Below are positions 7,901 to 14,596 of a DNA stretch of 16,516 nucleotides, one piece after another. The notes under the pieces are model-generated. The model saw only the letters and a program-made list of their open reading frames with translations, searched no databases and was not told the DNA's origin. How positions within the stretch are numbered: the stretch's first letter is position 1; each line of letters begins with the position of its first letter. The stretch covers positions 1 to 16,516 of the forward strand of contig JAKASH010000012.1 of assembly GCA_021828225.1 (NCBI GenBank), given 5' to 3'. Origin of the DNA: Acidobacteriota bacterium (GTDB lineage: Bacteria; Acidobacteriota; Terriglobia; UBA7540). The position numbers were made by a program, and so were the translations under genes.

Positions 7901-10551
7901 TGCCAGTCACGATGGAACAGTACGAACGATCGCTCAAGGAGCCGGCCCTTGCCGAGCAACTGAAGATCCGCGATCTTCTCGATGACGTCGCGATCCAGAT
8001 GAACGGGTCGCTCGTGGCCGGGTATGAGCTAGGGGGCCTCCACTCCTACTACGGTTCGGACGATGACCGCAATCGCACCAAGGGACTCCTTGAGGCGCTT
8101 GTGCGCTCACTTCCCGAACGTTCCATGCGGATGCAGTTGCGCTTTGAGATTGCCGAAGGGACGGGAGGCCTGCTCGGCCGTTACAACGCGCAAAAGCGGA
8201 ACCCGAGCGCGGCGCTTCAGGCACTCGACCGCGAGCGCGTTGAGACCTGGCGGACGCGGGATGTCGCGGGCTATTACCTGCGGGATTTTCTCCACGCCTA
8301 CTTCATTTGGGATCCCAAGATTCATCATCAGTCACCGGATTTTGAGTGGAAGCGAAACATGAAGGGCACGAATGGCGGGGGCTGGAGCTTGTCGGCCGCG
8401 AAGTGCATGGAGCGGACGCGACGGGAGCATGAGGACCTTCTCGCGGAATTTAACAGCCTGATGAGTGGGGTTGAGACGACGCTTGAGGCAACCGGGATGC
8501 GCGCCCGGCGCATGTCGCACCAGGAGATATTCATTGAAATCAAGCGTGCTTTGAATCCTCTGGCGAACGATACGCTCCCCTACCGGCCGTCCGAGCAATC
8601 TCTTGCCTACGAGAGCGCCCGGAGCCAGATGGCCAACGTCAATCTCGAAGACGAACTCGATGATTACCTAAAGATCGGCGGATTGCTCTATTCCTGGATC
8701 ACGCTCAAGGACCTGCCCGACGCGACCTTCCCCGGGATCTTAAGAGAGCTTCTGCAGATGAATTTCCCTTTGGTCGTTAACGCCGGCGTGAGCCTGCCGG
8801 ACCACGCGAAAGTTGTAAAGAAGTACAAAGGGCGTCTGCGGAAGATGCTCGCTGCGCAGCGCGACATCCACGGAGGATTCCGACTGAACGTGGACGCTCA
8901 GGTTGCAGAGCGGCAACTGGTCAAAGTCCTTGAAGATGTGATCTCAAGCTCGGCGAAAACCTGTCAACTGAGCCTGGTGCTCACAGTCAGGACTTCGAAG
9001 CCCGTGCGCAACCGGCAGGAGCGGGGAGAAGCCGAGCGCATCCTGGCTGACCGCCGGCAGCGTGTCCTCCACGCCCTCGCGAGGATGAACGGAGCGCGTG
9101 GCATCCCGGAGATGCTCGCACAGAAGAGGATGTTTTTTGGCGGTCTTCCGGCCATGGCGGAAGAGAATAAGCGCGAAATAGAGATGCTGACGCTCAACGC
9201 GGCCGACCTCCTGCCGGTCGAATTGCCGTGGCCGGGAACGCCGAATTCCCCCTTGGCGCTCTTTGAGACTCCGACTCGGCAGCTCGTTCCCTTCTCGCCC
9301 TTCGACTCTTCGCTTGGCGACTCGAACATGATGGTGATGGCGAAGTCGGGCGGCGGGAAGACCTTCGTGGCGCAGATGTTTCTGCTGATGATGGTACGGG
9401 CGAATCCCTTGATCTCGATTCTTGAGCGCGGCGATTCTTACCGGCCGCTGGTTGAGCTCATGGGAGGGCGGTCAATTGATGTAAGCCTTGAGGGTGCAGA
9501 GACGATCAATCCATGGGACTTGCCGCTCGGCGAGACCACGCCGGGCAAAGAAAAGATCGCGTTCTTGAAGAATCTCACCTTGCACATGATCGGCGACAAT
9601 CCCGCCTCAGACCGCACGCTACTCGACAATCTCCTATCCGACGCCATCGCCCGCACGTACAAGCGCTGCGCGATCCGGTTCTCGAACCCAATTCCGACAT
9701 TCAACGACTTGCGCGAGGAGCTTTCGAACTGGCGGGACGAAGAGCGCCTTGAACGCACGATTGATGAAGCGAAGCTCGCTTCAATCAAGCTGCGCTTGTG
9801 GACCGGGGAGAAAGGCATTTACAGCAAGCTCTTCGATTCGCCCACGACCATGCGCCTCGACTCGAACTGGCTGTTCTTCAACATCGAAGGTTTGAGCTCC
9901 GATCCGACTCTCGAGACGGCGATGAGCATGCTCATCGCGAACGCTATGGCAGAGCGCGCTTCGGGCAGAAGCGGCCAGCCCTCGATCACCGTGCTCGATG
10001 AATGCTGGGCGCTGCTCGACTCCCCGACGCTTGCGCCCGAAGTGGTCCAACTGTTCCGCACGGCGCGCAAGCGTCACGGCAGCGTGTGGGGCATCTCGCA
10101 GACCGTCGAGGACTTTGTAGGAACGGAGTCGCAGCCACGGGTCCATGGGCCGGGAATTCTGAAAAACGCCACAACGAAGATTGTGGGCCAGCAGCCCGGC
10201 GATACCTCGCCACTCGCGAAGCATCTTTTTCTTAATCCCATTGCCATTAAGGAGGTCAAGGAGTTCAGCGCGCCGCGCAAGGGGCGCGGAGCGGAGGCGC
10301 TCCTGGTGCTGGGCGAGAAAGCGGAGACCACGCAGGTAATTCGCCTCGTGCCCACAGCAATGGATTATTGGGTATGTACGACGTTTCCGCGGGAGCGCCG
10401 GTATCGAAGTTGGTTCCTCTCGAAACACAAGGATCGTCCGCTTATCGAGTGCTACCGGGAACTCGCACAGCGATTCCCCCGGGGACTGGCAGATATCGCG
10501 GAGCTTCCCGAAGAACTTTCAGGTGCGGTCATCGCGGAGGGCTTGCGATGA
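7900..10551 (+). CDS. virB4: VirB4/TrbE type IV secretion ATPase
   Basis: 883 aa, the usual size for VirB4. This hexameric ATPase at the cytoplasmic side of the inner membrane drives pilus assembly and substrate transfer. The N-terminal half (1-440) is the family-specific domain that contacts VirB3 and VirB8. The RecA-like motor follows: Walker A AKSGGGKT (481-488), then ILERGDSYRPLVELMGG, the family's INPWDLP motif, Walker B ITVLDECWALL (D700/E701), and FRTARKRHGSVWGISQTVEDF near residues 715-740. All catalytic elements appear intact. ATG at 7900 is preceded by GGGGAGAGG. The stop TGA overlaps an ATG (ATGA) that opens a tiny ORF leading to the next gene. Confidence 0.96.
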   Translation: MPVTMEQYERSLKEPALAEQLKIRDLLDDVAIQMNGSLVAGYELGGLHSYYGSDDDRNRTKGLLEALVRSLPERSMRMQLRFEIAEGTGGLLGRYNAQKRNPSAALQALDRERVETWRTRDVAGYYLRDFLHAYFIWDPKIHHQSPDFEWKRNMKGTNGGGWSLSAAKCMERTRREHEDLLAEFNSLMSGVETTLEATGMRARRMSHQEIFIEIKRALNPLANDTLPYRPSEQSLAYESARSQMANVNLEDELDDYLKIGGLLYSWITLKDLPDATFPGILRELLQMNFPLVVNAGVSLPDHAKVVKKYKGRLRKMLAAQRDIHGGFRLNVDAQVAERQLVKVLEDVISSSAKTCQLSLVLTVRTSKPVRNRQERGEAERILADRRQRVLHALARMNGARGIPEMLAQKRMFFGGLPAMAEENKREIEMLTLNAADLLPVELPWPGTPNSPLALFETPTRQLVPFSPFDSSLGDSNMMVMAKSGGGKTFVAQMFLLMMVRANPLISILERGDSYRPLVELMGGRSIDVSLEGAETINPWDLPLGETTPGKEKIAFLKNLTLHMIGDNPASDRTLLDNLLSDAIARTYKRCAIRFSNPIPTFNDLREELSNWRDEERLERTIDEAKLASIKLRLWTGEKGIYSKLFDSPTTMRLDSNWLFFNIEGLSSDPTLETAMSMLIANAMAERASGRSGQPSITVLDECWALLDSPTLAPEVVQLFRTARKRHGSVWGISQTVEDFVGTESQPRVHGPGILKNATTKIVGQQPGDTSPLAKHLFLNPIAIKEVKEFSAPRKGRGAEALLVLGEKAETTQVIRLVPTAMDYWVCTTFPRERRYRSWFLSKHKDRPLIECYRELAQRFPRGLADIAELPEELSGAVIAEGLR

Positions 10552-10610
10552 GGGAAGTTGCTCACGCCGGACAGGCTTATTGCTTCACTTCGGAGGTGAA
10601 AAAGAAATGA
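10548..10610 (+). CDS. Possible 20-residue linker ORF between VirB4 and the first VirB5
   Basis: An ATG overlapping the VirB4 stop (ATGA) opens a 20-codon frame, MREVAHAGQAYCFTSEVKKK, whose stop overlaps the next gene's ATG (again ATGA). The peptide has no recognisable domain. The double overlap would let ribosomes re-initiate from VirB4 through to the VirB5-like gene. It may serve as a coupling device rather than encode a functional peptide, or may be chance. Confidence 0.3.
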   Translation: MREVAHAGQAYCFTSEVKKK

Positions 10611-11419
10611 CGGCTTTGTTCTTCATTTTGTTCTCCTGGTACGTGATGACCGCCCAGAAGCGCCGGCAGGTAGTCGCGGTGGCTTTAGCAGGAGTGGTCG
10701 CTGCTGTCGTGGTGTCGCCGCGCCCCGTATTCGCCCAAAACCTCTGGGGAGCAATCCAGGCAGTGCTGAACGTCATCAACGGCATCATTCAAACCGCCTT
10801 GAATGCCATCAACAGCGTGCGAAGCGCGATCAGCCAGTTCTACAAGCTGAAGGTCTGGCCTCAGCAGCTCATTAACCAAGCCAAGGCGCTGGTCACCCAG
10901 ATGATTAACCAGTATCGGAACCTTCTCGCGGGCATTTTCAATATGAACCTCAAGAGCGCCACGCTCCCCACAACACAGAGTCTGGAAACCCTCATCCGAG
11001 ACTCCCAAACGAACGACTTCCAATCCGTTTCCTCGGACTACACCTCGGTTTATGGTGCGCTTCCAACGACAACGACAGCAAGTCCTGCCGACCGCACGCT
11101 GATCGACATGGATGACGCGCTTGCTGAGGACACGTTCAAGACGCTGAAGGAATCGGATGAGGCGGACAACCTGACGCTCGGCGTAGCCGACCAGCTTGAG
11201 AACGCGGCGAGCCAGGCAGCGCCAGGCTCGGCGCCGTTCCTCACCGCTGAGGCGGTCGCCGCCACGATCAGAAGTCAGGCGATCACGCAGAAGATGTTGG
11301 CTGCGGAACTCCGGCAAGAGGCGGCGAATCTCGCGCACATGAATGCGCTCCGAAAGCAAGGCGCGATCTTCGCAAGCCAAGTCAGCACGTCAATTCAGAA
11401 CACTTTGCAACCACATTAA
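10607..11419 (+). CDS. VirB5/TrbJ-like secreted protein, copy 1
   Basis: 270 aa. The ATG at 10607 has GGAGG nine bases upstream. The N-terminus has a hydrophobic stretch, then QKRRQ and a second hydrophobic stretch ending in PVFAQ (cleavage about residue 43), so the real signal peptide may begin at an internal ATG at residue 14. The mature part is mostly helical, with a WPQQLI motif at residue 84, SATLP, VYGALP, AAPGSAP and a C-terminal NTLQPH. The same landmarks recur in the following gene. Helical secreted proteins at this place between VirB4 and VirB6 are VirB5/TrbJ-like minor pilus components that sit at the tip or aid assembly and recipient contact. The family call rests on topology and position rather than on a conserved active site. 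Confidence 0.72.
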   Translation: MTALFFILFSWYVMTAQKRRQVVAVALAGVVAAVVVSPRPVFAQNLWGAIQAVLNVINGIIQTALNAINSVRSAISQFYKLKVWPQQLINQAKALVTQMINQYRNLLAGIFNMNLKSATLPTTQSLETLIRDSQTNDFQSVSSDYTSVYGALPTTTTASPADRTLIDMDDALAEDTFKTLKESDEADNLTLGVADQLENAASQAAPGSAPFLTAEAVAATIRSQAITQKMLAAELRQEAANLAHMNALRKQGAIFASQVSTSIQNTLQPH

Positions 11420-11429
11420 GGGGGAAATG

Positions 11430-12266
11430 ATGACGAAAGGGATACTCGAGAAAGCTAAGAGAGGAACGAAGGCAGCCGCCCTCTGGGTGTGGCAACGCCG
11501 CCTTCGAGTGGCGGTGCTCCTTCTGGTCTTTGCGCTGATTGCGCCCCGGCCGGCGAAAAGTCAATTTCTCGATCCCTGCTGCGCCATTCTGGAAGCAGGC
11601 CTCTCCACCGTCGCGAGCACGCTCAGCGGTGTGATCGGGGGTGGGCTCAACTCGATTTTGTCCGTCGACAAGACCATCCAGAGTTTCGAGCAAAGCGTTG
11701 TCTGGCCGCAACAGCTCATCGCCCAGGCCCAGACGCTCGTCGGCTCGCTCCAAGGTGTTTTCAACCAGATCAAGTCGGTGATGAACATCCCGGTGAATAG
11801 CGCCACACTTCCTTCGAGCCAGCAACTTGAGCAGAACCTCCTATCCGAGGACGCGAGCCAAATCCAAAACACCGTCGCGAACTACACGGCTGTGTATGGA
11901 GCGCTTCCATCCGTCACCCAGGCTTCGCCTGAATCGCGCAATCTCATGGACATGGCGGATGCCGTTGCCCAGGATGCGATGAAGCGATCCATCGAAATCG
12001 ACAACCTCGCGGATCTGGAGCTTCAGGCGGCTGATCAAATCAACCACAGTATCCAAACTGCGGCGCCAGGCAGCGCTCCCATCATCGAGGCGCAAGCGGA
12101 TGCGTGGCTCGTACGGGCGAACGCCTACACGCAGGCTGCGACAGCGGACCTGATGCGGGTGCGCGCTGCCACGCTCGCAGATCGAAGCGCCGACTTGAAG
12201 CTCGGCGCAACGAACACCGCCGGCTTCAAGCAGAAGATACAGAACATGCTCCAGCCGAAGCAGTAG
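11430..12266 (+). CDS. VirB5/TrbJ-like secreted protein, copy 2
   Basis: 278 aa from the ATG at 11430; the adjacent in-frame ATG at 11427 is only two bases from the GGGGG ribosome site (11420-11424), so the second is preferred. The N-terminus is basic (KAKRGTKAAALWVWQRRLR), then a hydrophobic core (VAVLLLVFALIA) and PAKSQ as a likely cleavage site near residue 45. The mature helical part shares WPQQLI, NSATLP, VYGALP, ASPE/ASPA, AAPGSAP and a C-terminal MLQPKQ with the preceding gene, so the two are tandem duplicates that have diverged. The stop TAG is part of the AGGAGG for the VirB6 gene. Two VirB5-like subunits might form a mixed tip or serve different partners; this is inference. Confidence 0.72.
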   Translation: MTKGILEKAKRGTKAAALWVWQRRLRVAVLLLVFALIAPRPAKSQFLDPCCAILEAGLSTVASTLSGVIGGGLNSILSVDKTIQSFEQSVVWPQQLIAQAQTLVGSLQGVFNQIKSVMNIPVNSATLPSSQQLEQNLLSEDASQIQNTVANYTAVYGALPSVTQASPESRNLMDMADAVAQDAMKRSIEIDNLADLELQAADQINHSIQTAAPGSAPIIEAQADAWLVRANAYTQAATADLMRVRAATLADRSADLKLGATNTAGFKQKIQNMLQPKQ

Positions 12267-12276
12267 GAGGAGACGG

Positions 12277-13119
12277 ATGTTCTATTTCCAGACGATGTTC
12301 CTGCAGGCACTCAACTCGATTGACAGCTTCAGCATCACGTCCGGGATTGTCGGGATCGCCGAGACGATTCTGCTGCTGAGTTTTCTCTATAGCTCCTATC
12401 AATCATTTGCCATGGGCGGGGACGTCCGGGCCTTGGCTGTCTCAGGAGCGAAATACTTGGCGCTGGGACTCGTGTTCGCGAGTTACGGCACGGTGTTTCG
12501 GGATGTCAACAGCGCCTTCAACTCGGTTGCGATGTCGATCTCAAATTCCGTGGGCGCCGGGGATCTCTTCAGCAACTGGATGACGCAGCTTGGTCAGTAT
12601 TGGAGCACGAACGGGAACCAGTCGTTGTGGTCGCTGATTGGAGGTTTTGCGGCGAGTCTATCGGGTTTTCTCGACGCCCTGTTGATTATTGTGGCTTACC
12701 TTCTGTTCCCGATCACGTATGCGCTATTCGCGCTTTTCTACTCGCTCTACGGCTCGATCCTCTATGTCACCGGGCCATTGGTGCTGGCGCTCCTGCCGGC
12801 TTACGGCATGGGGCAGTTGGCACGGACGTATCTGATCAATATGCTGATTTTTCAGGCCTGGGGACTCGTGTACGCGATCATCGGGGCGCTGACTGTCGCG
12901 ATCAACATGAATAGCGTCCAGGCCGTGCTTAACTCTGGCGGAGTGGGTGGCTTTTTTCAAAATGCCAGTGCCGACCTTTTGCTGGCTCTCGCGAGTATCC
13001 TTTTCTCCATTGCAATTGCCTTTATTCCGTACCTAGCCAGCCGGATCGTCAGAGGGGACATCGGAACGACTGCAATGATGGTCGTAAGGAGCTTGCCCAT
13101 ACCTACGAAGTGGGGGTAG
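12277..13119 (+). CDS. virB6: VirB6/TrbL-like polytopic inner-membrane protein
   Basis: 280 aa; ATG with AGGAGG six bases upstream, the site overlapping the previous stop. About six to seven membrane segments are visible (roughly 20-40, 55-72, 108-120, 125-150, 150-172, 188-212, 230-255). The central part FPITYALFALFYSLYGSILYVTGPLVLALL and the following QAWGLVYAIIGAL show the conserved Trp-Gly-containing region expected for VirB6/TrbL. The short basic C-terminus SLPIPTKWG is cytoplasmic or periplasmic. VirB6 forms part of the inner-membrane channel and contacts the substrate. Its place between VirB5 and VirB8 is the common order in these clusters. Confidence 0.83.
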   Translation: MFYFQTMFLQALNSIDSFSITSGIVGIAETILLLSFLYSSYQSFAMGGDVRALAVSGAKYLALGLVFASYGTVFRDVNSAFNSVAMSISNSVGAGDLFSNWMTQLGQYWSTNGNQSLWSLIGGFAASLSGFLDALLIIVAYLLFPITYALFALFYSLYGSILYVTGPLVLALLPAYGMGQLARTYLINMLIFQAWGLVYAIIGALTVAINMNSVQAVLNSGGVGGFFQNASADLLLALASILFSIAIAFIPYLASRIVRGDIGTTAMMVVRSLPIPTKWG

Positions 13120-13153
13120 CCCGCGGTCACCTAAGAGCTGGCCGTCGATTATC

Positions 13154-13186
13154 AAATATCGGGGGAATAGCGGATGAAATATCGGG
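13154..13186 (+). repeat. 10-bp direct repeat across the VirB8 start
   Basis: AAATATCGGG occurs at 13154-13163 and again at 13177-13186, 13 bases apart. The first copy runs into the GGGGGA ribosome site (13161-13166) and the second starts inside codon 2 of the next gene. It may be an operator-like or translational site, or chance. Confidence 0.3.
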
Positions 13187-13926
13187 ATAAAGACCATGAG
13201 CAGGAGCGCGGCATCCGGGCTTACACCAAGTACTACGAGCACGATGGCATGCTGCGGGCTTACGCGAATCGTGCGATGGTGCTTGCGTTTCTGTTCGGTT
13301 TCATTGCTTTTGGCTTACTCGCTTTCGCCATCTACGTTCGCCTGCAGCCGCCGACCGTCATCCGCGTGGACAAGAACGGAAACGCCACCGTCGTGGGCGC
13401 AGCCCGCGCGGGCGCGCCTCGTCTCTTTTCTCTTTCGGCAGAAGCCGCGGCGGAAGCTGCTCCCACTGATCTCGAGGGCCGGGCCCTGGTGCGGCGCTTC
13501 CTTGAAGACTACTTGATTTATACCCCTGACTCCGTGGACCACAACTTCGCCGACGCGCTCAACATGATGACCACGAACCTCCGGACCTACACCCTGGGCA
13601 AACTGAGGGACAGCGATACGGTGGGCAAGATCAAGGAAGACCACATCATCTCGGACTTTCGGCTGCGCTCGATTGAACACGTCAAGAACACGCCGTGGAC
13701 TTACGTGGTCTTTGGCGTGAAAGAAATTCATCGGGTCAAGAACGGCACGGAGACTACCGACCAGATCGTCGGCCAATACAACGTGCGGTTGGTCGAAACT
13801 CGCAGGTCGGATCTCAATCCAAGCGGGCTGCTTGTGGCCGAGTACTCGGAGCAGGAAATGGTTGGAGACCGCAACACCGGCCTTCTCCAGCATAGCGTGC
13901 TTGAGGCGGCGCCCACTGGCCCATAG
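13174..13926 (+). CDS. virB8: VirB8/TrbF-like inner-membrane assembly protein
   Basis: 250 aa; GGGGGA lies seven bases before the ATG. The layout is typical of VirB8: a short charged cytoplasmic N-terminus (1-33), one membrane segment (about 34-56, VLAFLFGFIAFGLLAFAIYVRLQ), then a periplasmic NTF2-like domain (about 80-240). In that domain the RRFLEDYLIYTPDSVDHNFADALNMM region corresponds to the first helices, followed by strands around TPWTYVVFGVKEI and QYNVRLVET. VirB8 organises the inner-membrane complex and contacts VirB4, VirB6 and VirB10. The C-terminus EAAPTGP is short. This is the last recognisable secretion gene of the train, followed by a cluster of hairpins. Confidence 0.87.
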   Translation: MKYRDKDHEQERGIRAYTKYYEHDGMLRAYANRAMVLAFLFGFIAFGLLAFAIYVRLQPPTVIRVDKNGNATVVGAARAGAPRLFSLSAEAAAEAAPTDLEGRALVRRFLEDYLIYTPDSVDHNFADALNMMTTNLRTYTLGKLRDSDTVGKIKEDHIISDFRLRSIEHVKNTPWTYVVFGVKEIHRVKNGTETTDQIVGQYNVRLVETRRSDLNPSGLLVAEYSEQEMVGDRNTGLLQHSVLEAAPTGP

Positions 13927-13938
13927 CTGTTGATTCTT

Positions 13939-13958
13939 CTGCCGTGCTTTTGCGGCAG
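13939..13958. repeat. Stem-loop 1 of the hairpin-rich leader
   Basis: CTGCCG (13939-13944) pairs with CGGCAG (13953-13958), with an eight-base loop; wobble pairs extend it slightly. It begins 13 bases after the VirB8 stop. No T-run follows, so it is a poor match to an intrinsic terminator. Confidence 0.55.
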
Positions 13959-13963
13959 GGCCC

Positions 13964-13980
13964 GCCGGAGGCTTTCCGGC
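13964..13980. repeat. Stem-loop 2 of the hairpin-rich leader
   Basis: GCCGGA (13964-13969) pairs with TCCGGC (13975-13980), with an extra G-U pair, closing a loop of three bases. It lies five bases after stem-loop 1. Confidence 0.55.
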
Positions 13981-13993
13981 TGAAGTCACACAG

Positions 13994-14023
13994 GGCGGCT
14001 CCCTCCGATGGGCGGGAGCCGCC
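13994..14023. repeat. Stem-loop 3, perfect 10-bp inverted repeat
   Basis: GGCGGCTCCC (13994-14003) pairs perfectly with GGGAGCCGCC (14014-14023) around a ten-base loop. It is the strongest of the three hairpins between VirB8 and the small gene at 14042, and ends eight bases before the AGAGG that serves that gene. Confidence 0.7.
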
Positions 14024-14041
14024 TGGAAAGAGAGGTCGCTC

Positions 14042-14335
14042 ATGGCGACGGGTATTGCCGAAGCAACAGGAGAAGCAAAGGCGCCTCAGCCTCAAAGCCG
14101 GCCGCGGCGCCGCCAGCCCGCGGCTGAGGCTGAGGGGGCAAAGCCGCGCTTCTTTCTCGCCCGCGAGGGGAAGAGCAGCCGCGAGCCGGCGTTTGAGCGC
14201 GAACTCGGGAGCGAGGCTGAGGTTTTGGTTGAGTCGCTCAAGTCCGGGCGGAACTTTTACGTCGTGTACGAATACCGTTCGGCGGCGGATTGTTCCGGCA
14301 AATCCCCGCAGATTCGAAAGGAGGCAGTCTCGTAA
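14042..14335 (+). CDS. Small basic protein of unknown function
   Basis: 97 aa, ATG with AGAGG six bases upstream (14031-14035). The first 35 residues are rich in Ala, Pro, Gln and Arg (PQSRPRRRQPAAEAEG) and look disordered and basic, which could suit nucleic-acid or protein contact. The rest (about 36-97) looks folded: FFLAREGKS, FERELGSEAEVLVESLKSG as a probable helix, then NFYVVYEYRS as a probable strand, ending QIRKEAVS. No signal peptide, membrane segment or lipobox is seen, so it is not an obvious VirB7. I do not recognise a family. It sits between two groups of hairpins and before the polymerase-like gene, so it might be a regulator or partner of either; there is no direct evidence. Confidence 0.6.
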   Translation: MATGIAEATGEAKAPQPQSRPRRRQPAAEAEGAKPRFFLAREGKSSREPAFERELGSEAEVLVESLKSGRNFYVVYEYRSAADCSGKSPQIRKEAVS

Positions 14336-14351
14336 TCATCCGGCTTCATTC

Positions 14352-14366
14352 GAGACTTTGAGTCTC
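14352..14366. repeat. Stem-loop 4, 6-bp stem with 3-base loop
   Basis: GAGACT (14352-14357) pairs with AGTCTC (14361-14366) around TTG, 17 bases after the stop of the small gene. No T-run follows. Confidence 0.5.
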
Positions 14367-14375
14367 AAGAAGCGT

Positions 14376-14396
14376 TCCACAAGCTTTGATTGTGGA
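14376..14396. repeat. Stem-loop 5, 7-bp stem
   Basis: TCCACAA (14376-14382) pairs perfectly with TTGTGGA (14390-14396) around a seven-base loop. Together with stem-loop 4 it forms a pair of hairpins nine bases apart. Confidence 0.5.
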
Positions 14397-14436
14397 TGAG
14401 TCGAGGACGGCGATCTTCCCGAGCGCCTTCCTCAAA

Positions 14437-14461
14437 CTCCGGCTCCCTTCGGGAGGCGGAG
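14437..14461. repeat. Stem-loop 6, two 5-bp stems around one mismatch
   Basis: CTCCG and CTCCC (14437-14441 and 14443-14447) pair with GGGAG and CGGAG (14451-14455 and 14457-14461), with a single G-G mismatch and a three-base TTC loop. Confidence 0.6.
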
Positions 14462-14481
14462 AGATACAACCGGGTCGGGTT

Positions 14482-14533
14482 CATCGCTCGACCGGCCGAG
14501 AAGTAATTCATTTTCGGTAATGGAAAAGCGATG
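14482..14533. repeat. Stem-loop 7, wide inverted repeat with a nested hairpin
   Basis: CATCGCT (14482-14488) pairs with AGCGATG (14527-14533). Inside it TTCATT (14507-14512) can pair with AATGGA (14519-14524) with one G-U. A GACCGGCCG direct repeat lies at 14490-14498 and 14535-14543. Confidence 0.4.
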
Positions 14534-14537
14534 GGAC

Positions 14538-14549
14538 CGGCCGCGGCCG
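14538..14549. repeat. Perfect 12-bp palindrome
   Basis: CGGCCGCGGCCG is a perfect palindrome and also two tandem CGGCCG units. Such a site could bind a dimeric protein or be part of the structured leader; in GC-rich DNA a chance origin is possible. Confidence 0.35.
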
Positions 14550-14558
14550 TCTCCTCGC

Positions 14559-14590
14559 GTTCTGTTACCGCACAAACACAGAACAGGAGG
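14559..14590 (+). promoter_or_regulatory. Hairpin touching the ribosome site of the polymerase-like gene
   Basis: GTTCTGT (14559-14565) pairs perfectly with ACAGAAC (14578-14584) around a 12-base loop. The right arm ends exactly where the AGGAGG (14585-14590) begins, and the ATG follows six bases later. A hairpin this close could tune ribosome access or be a binding site for an autoregulator; this is inference. Confidence 0.5.
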
Positions 14591-14596
14591 AGAAAA

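Noticed and set aside
13939..14023. Intrinsic terminator after VirB8
   Set aside because: Three hairpins are present, but none is followed by a T-run on the plus strand.
13315..14043. Minus-strand ORF of 242 codons opposite VirB8
   Set aside because: VirB8 on the plus strand has a membrane segment and family features. The antisense product has none and would run across the hairpins.
13939..14584. CRISPR array
   Set aside because: The repeats are different inverted repeats, not regularly spaced copies of one direct repeat.
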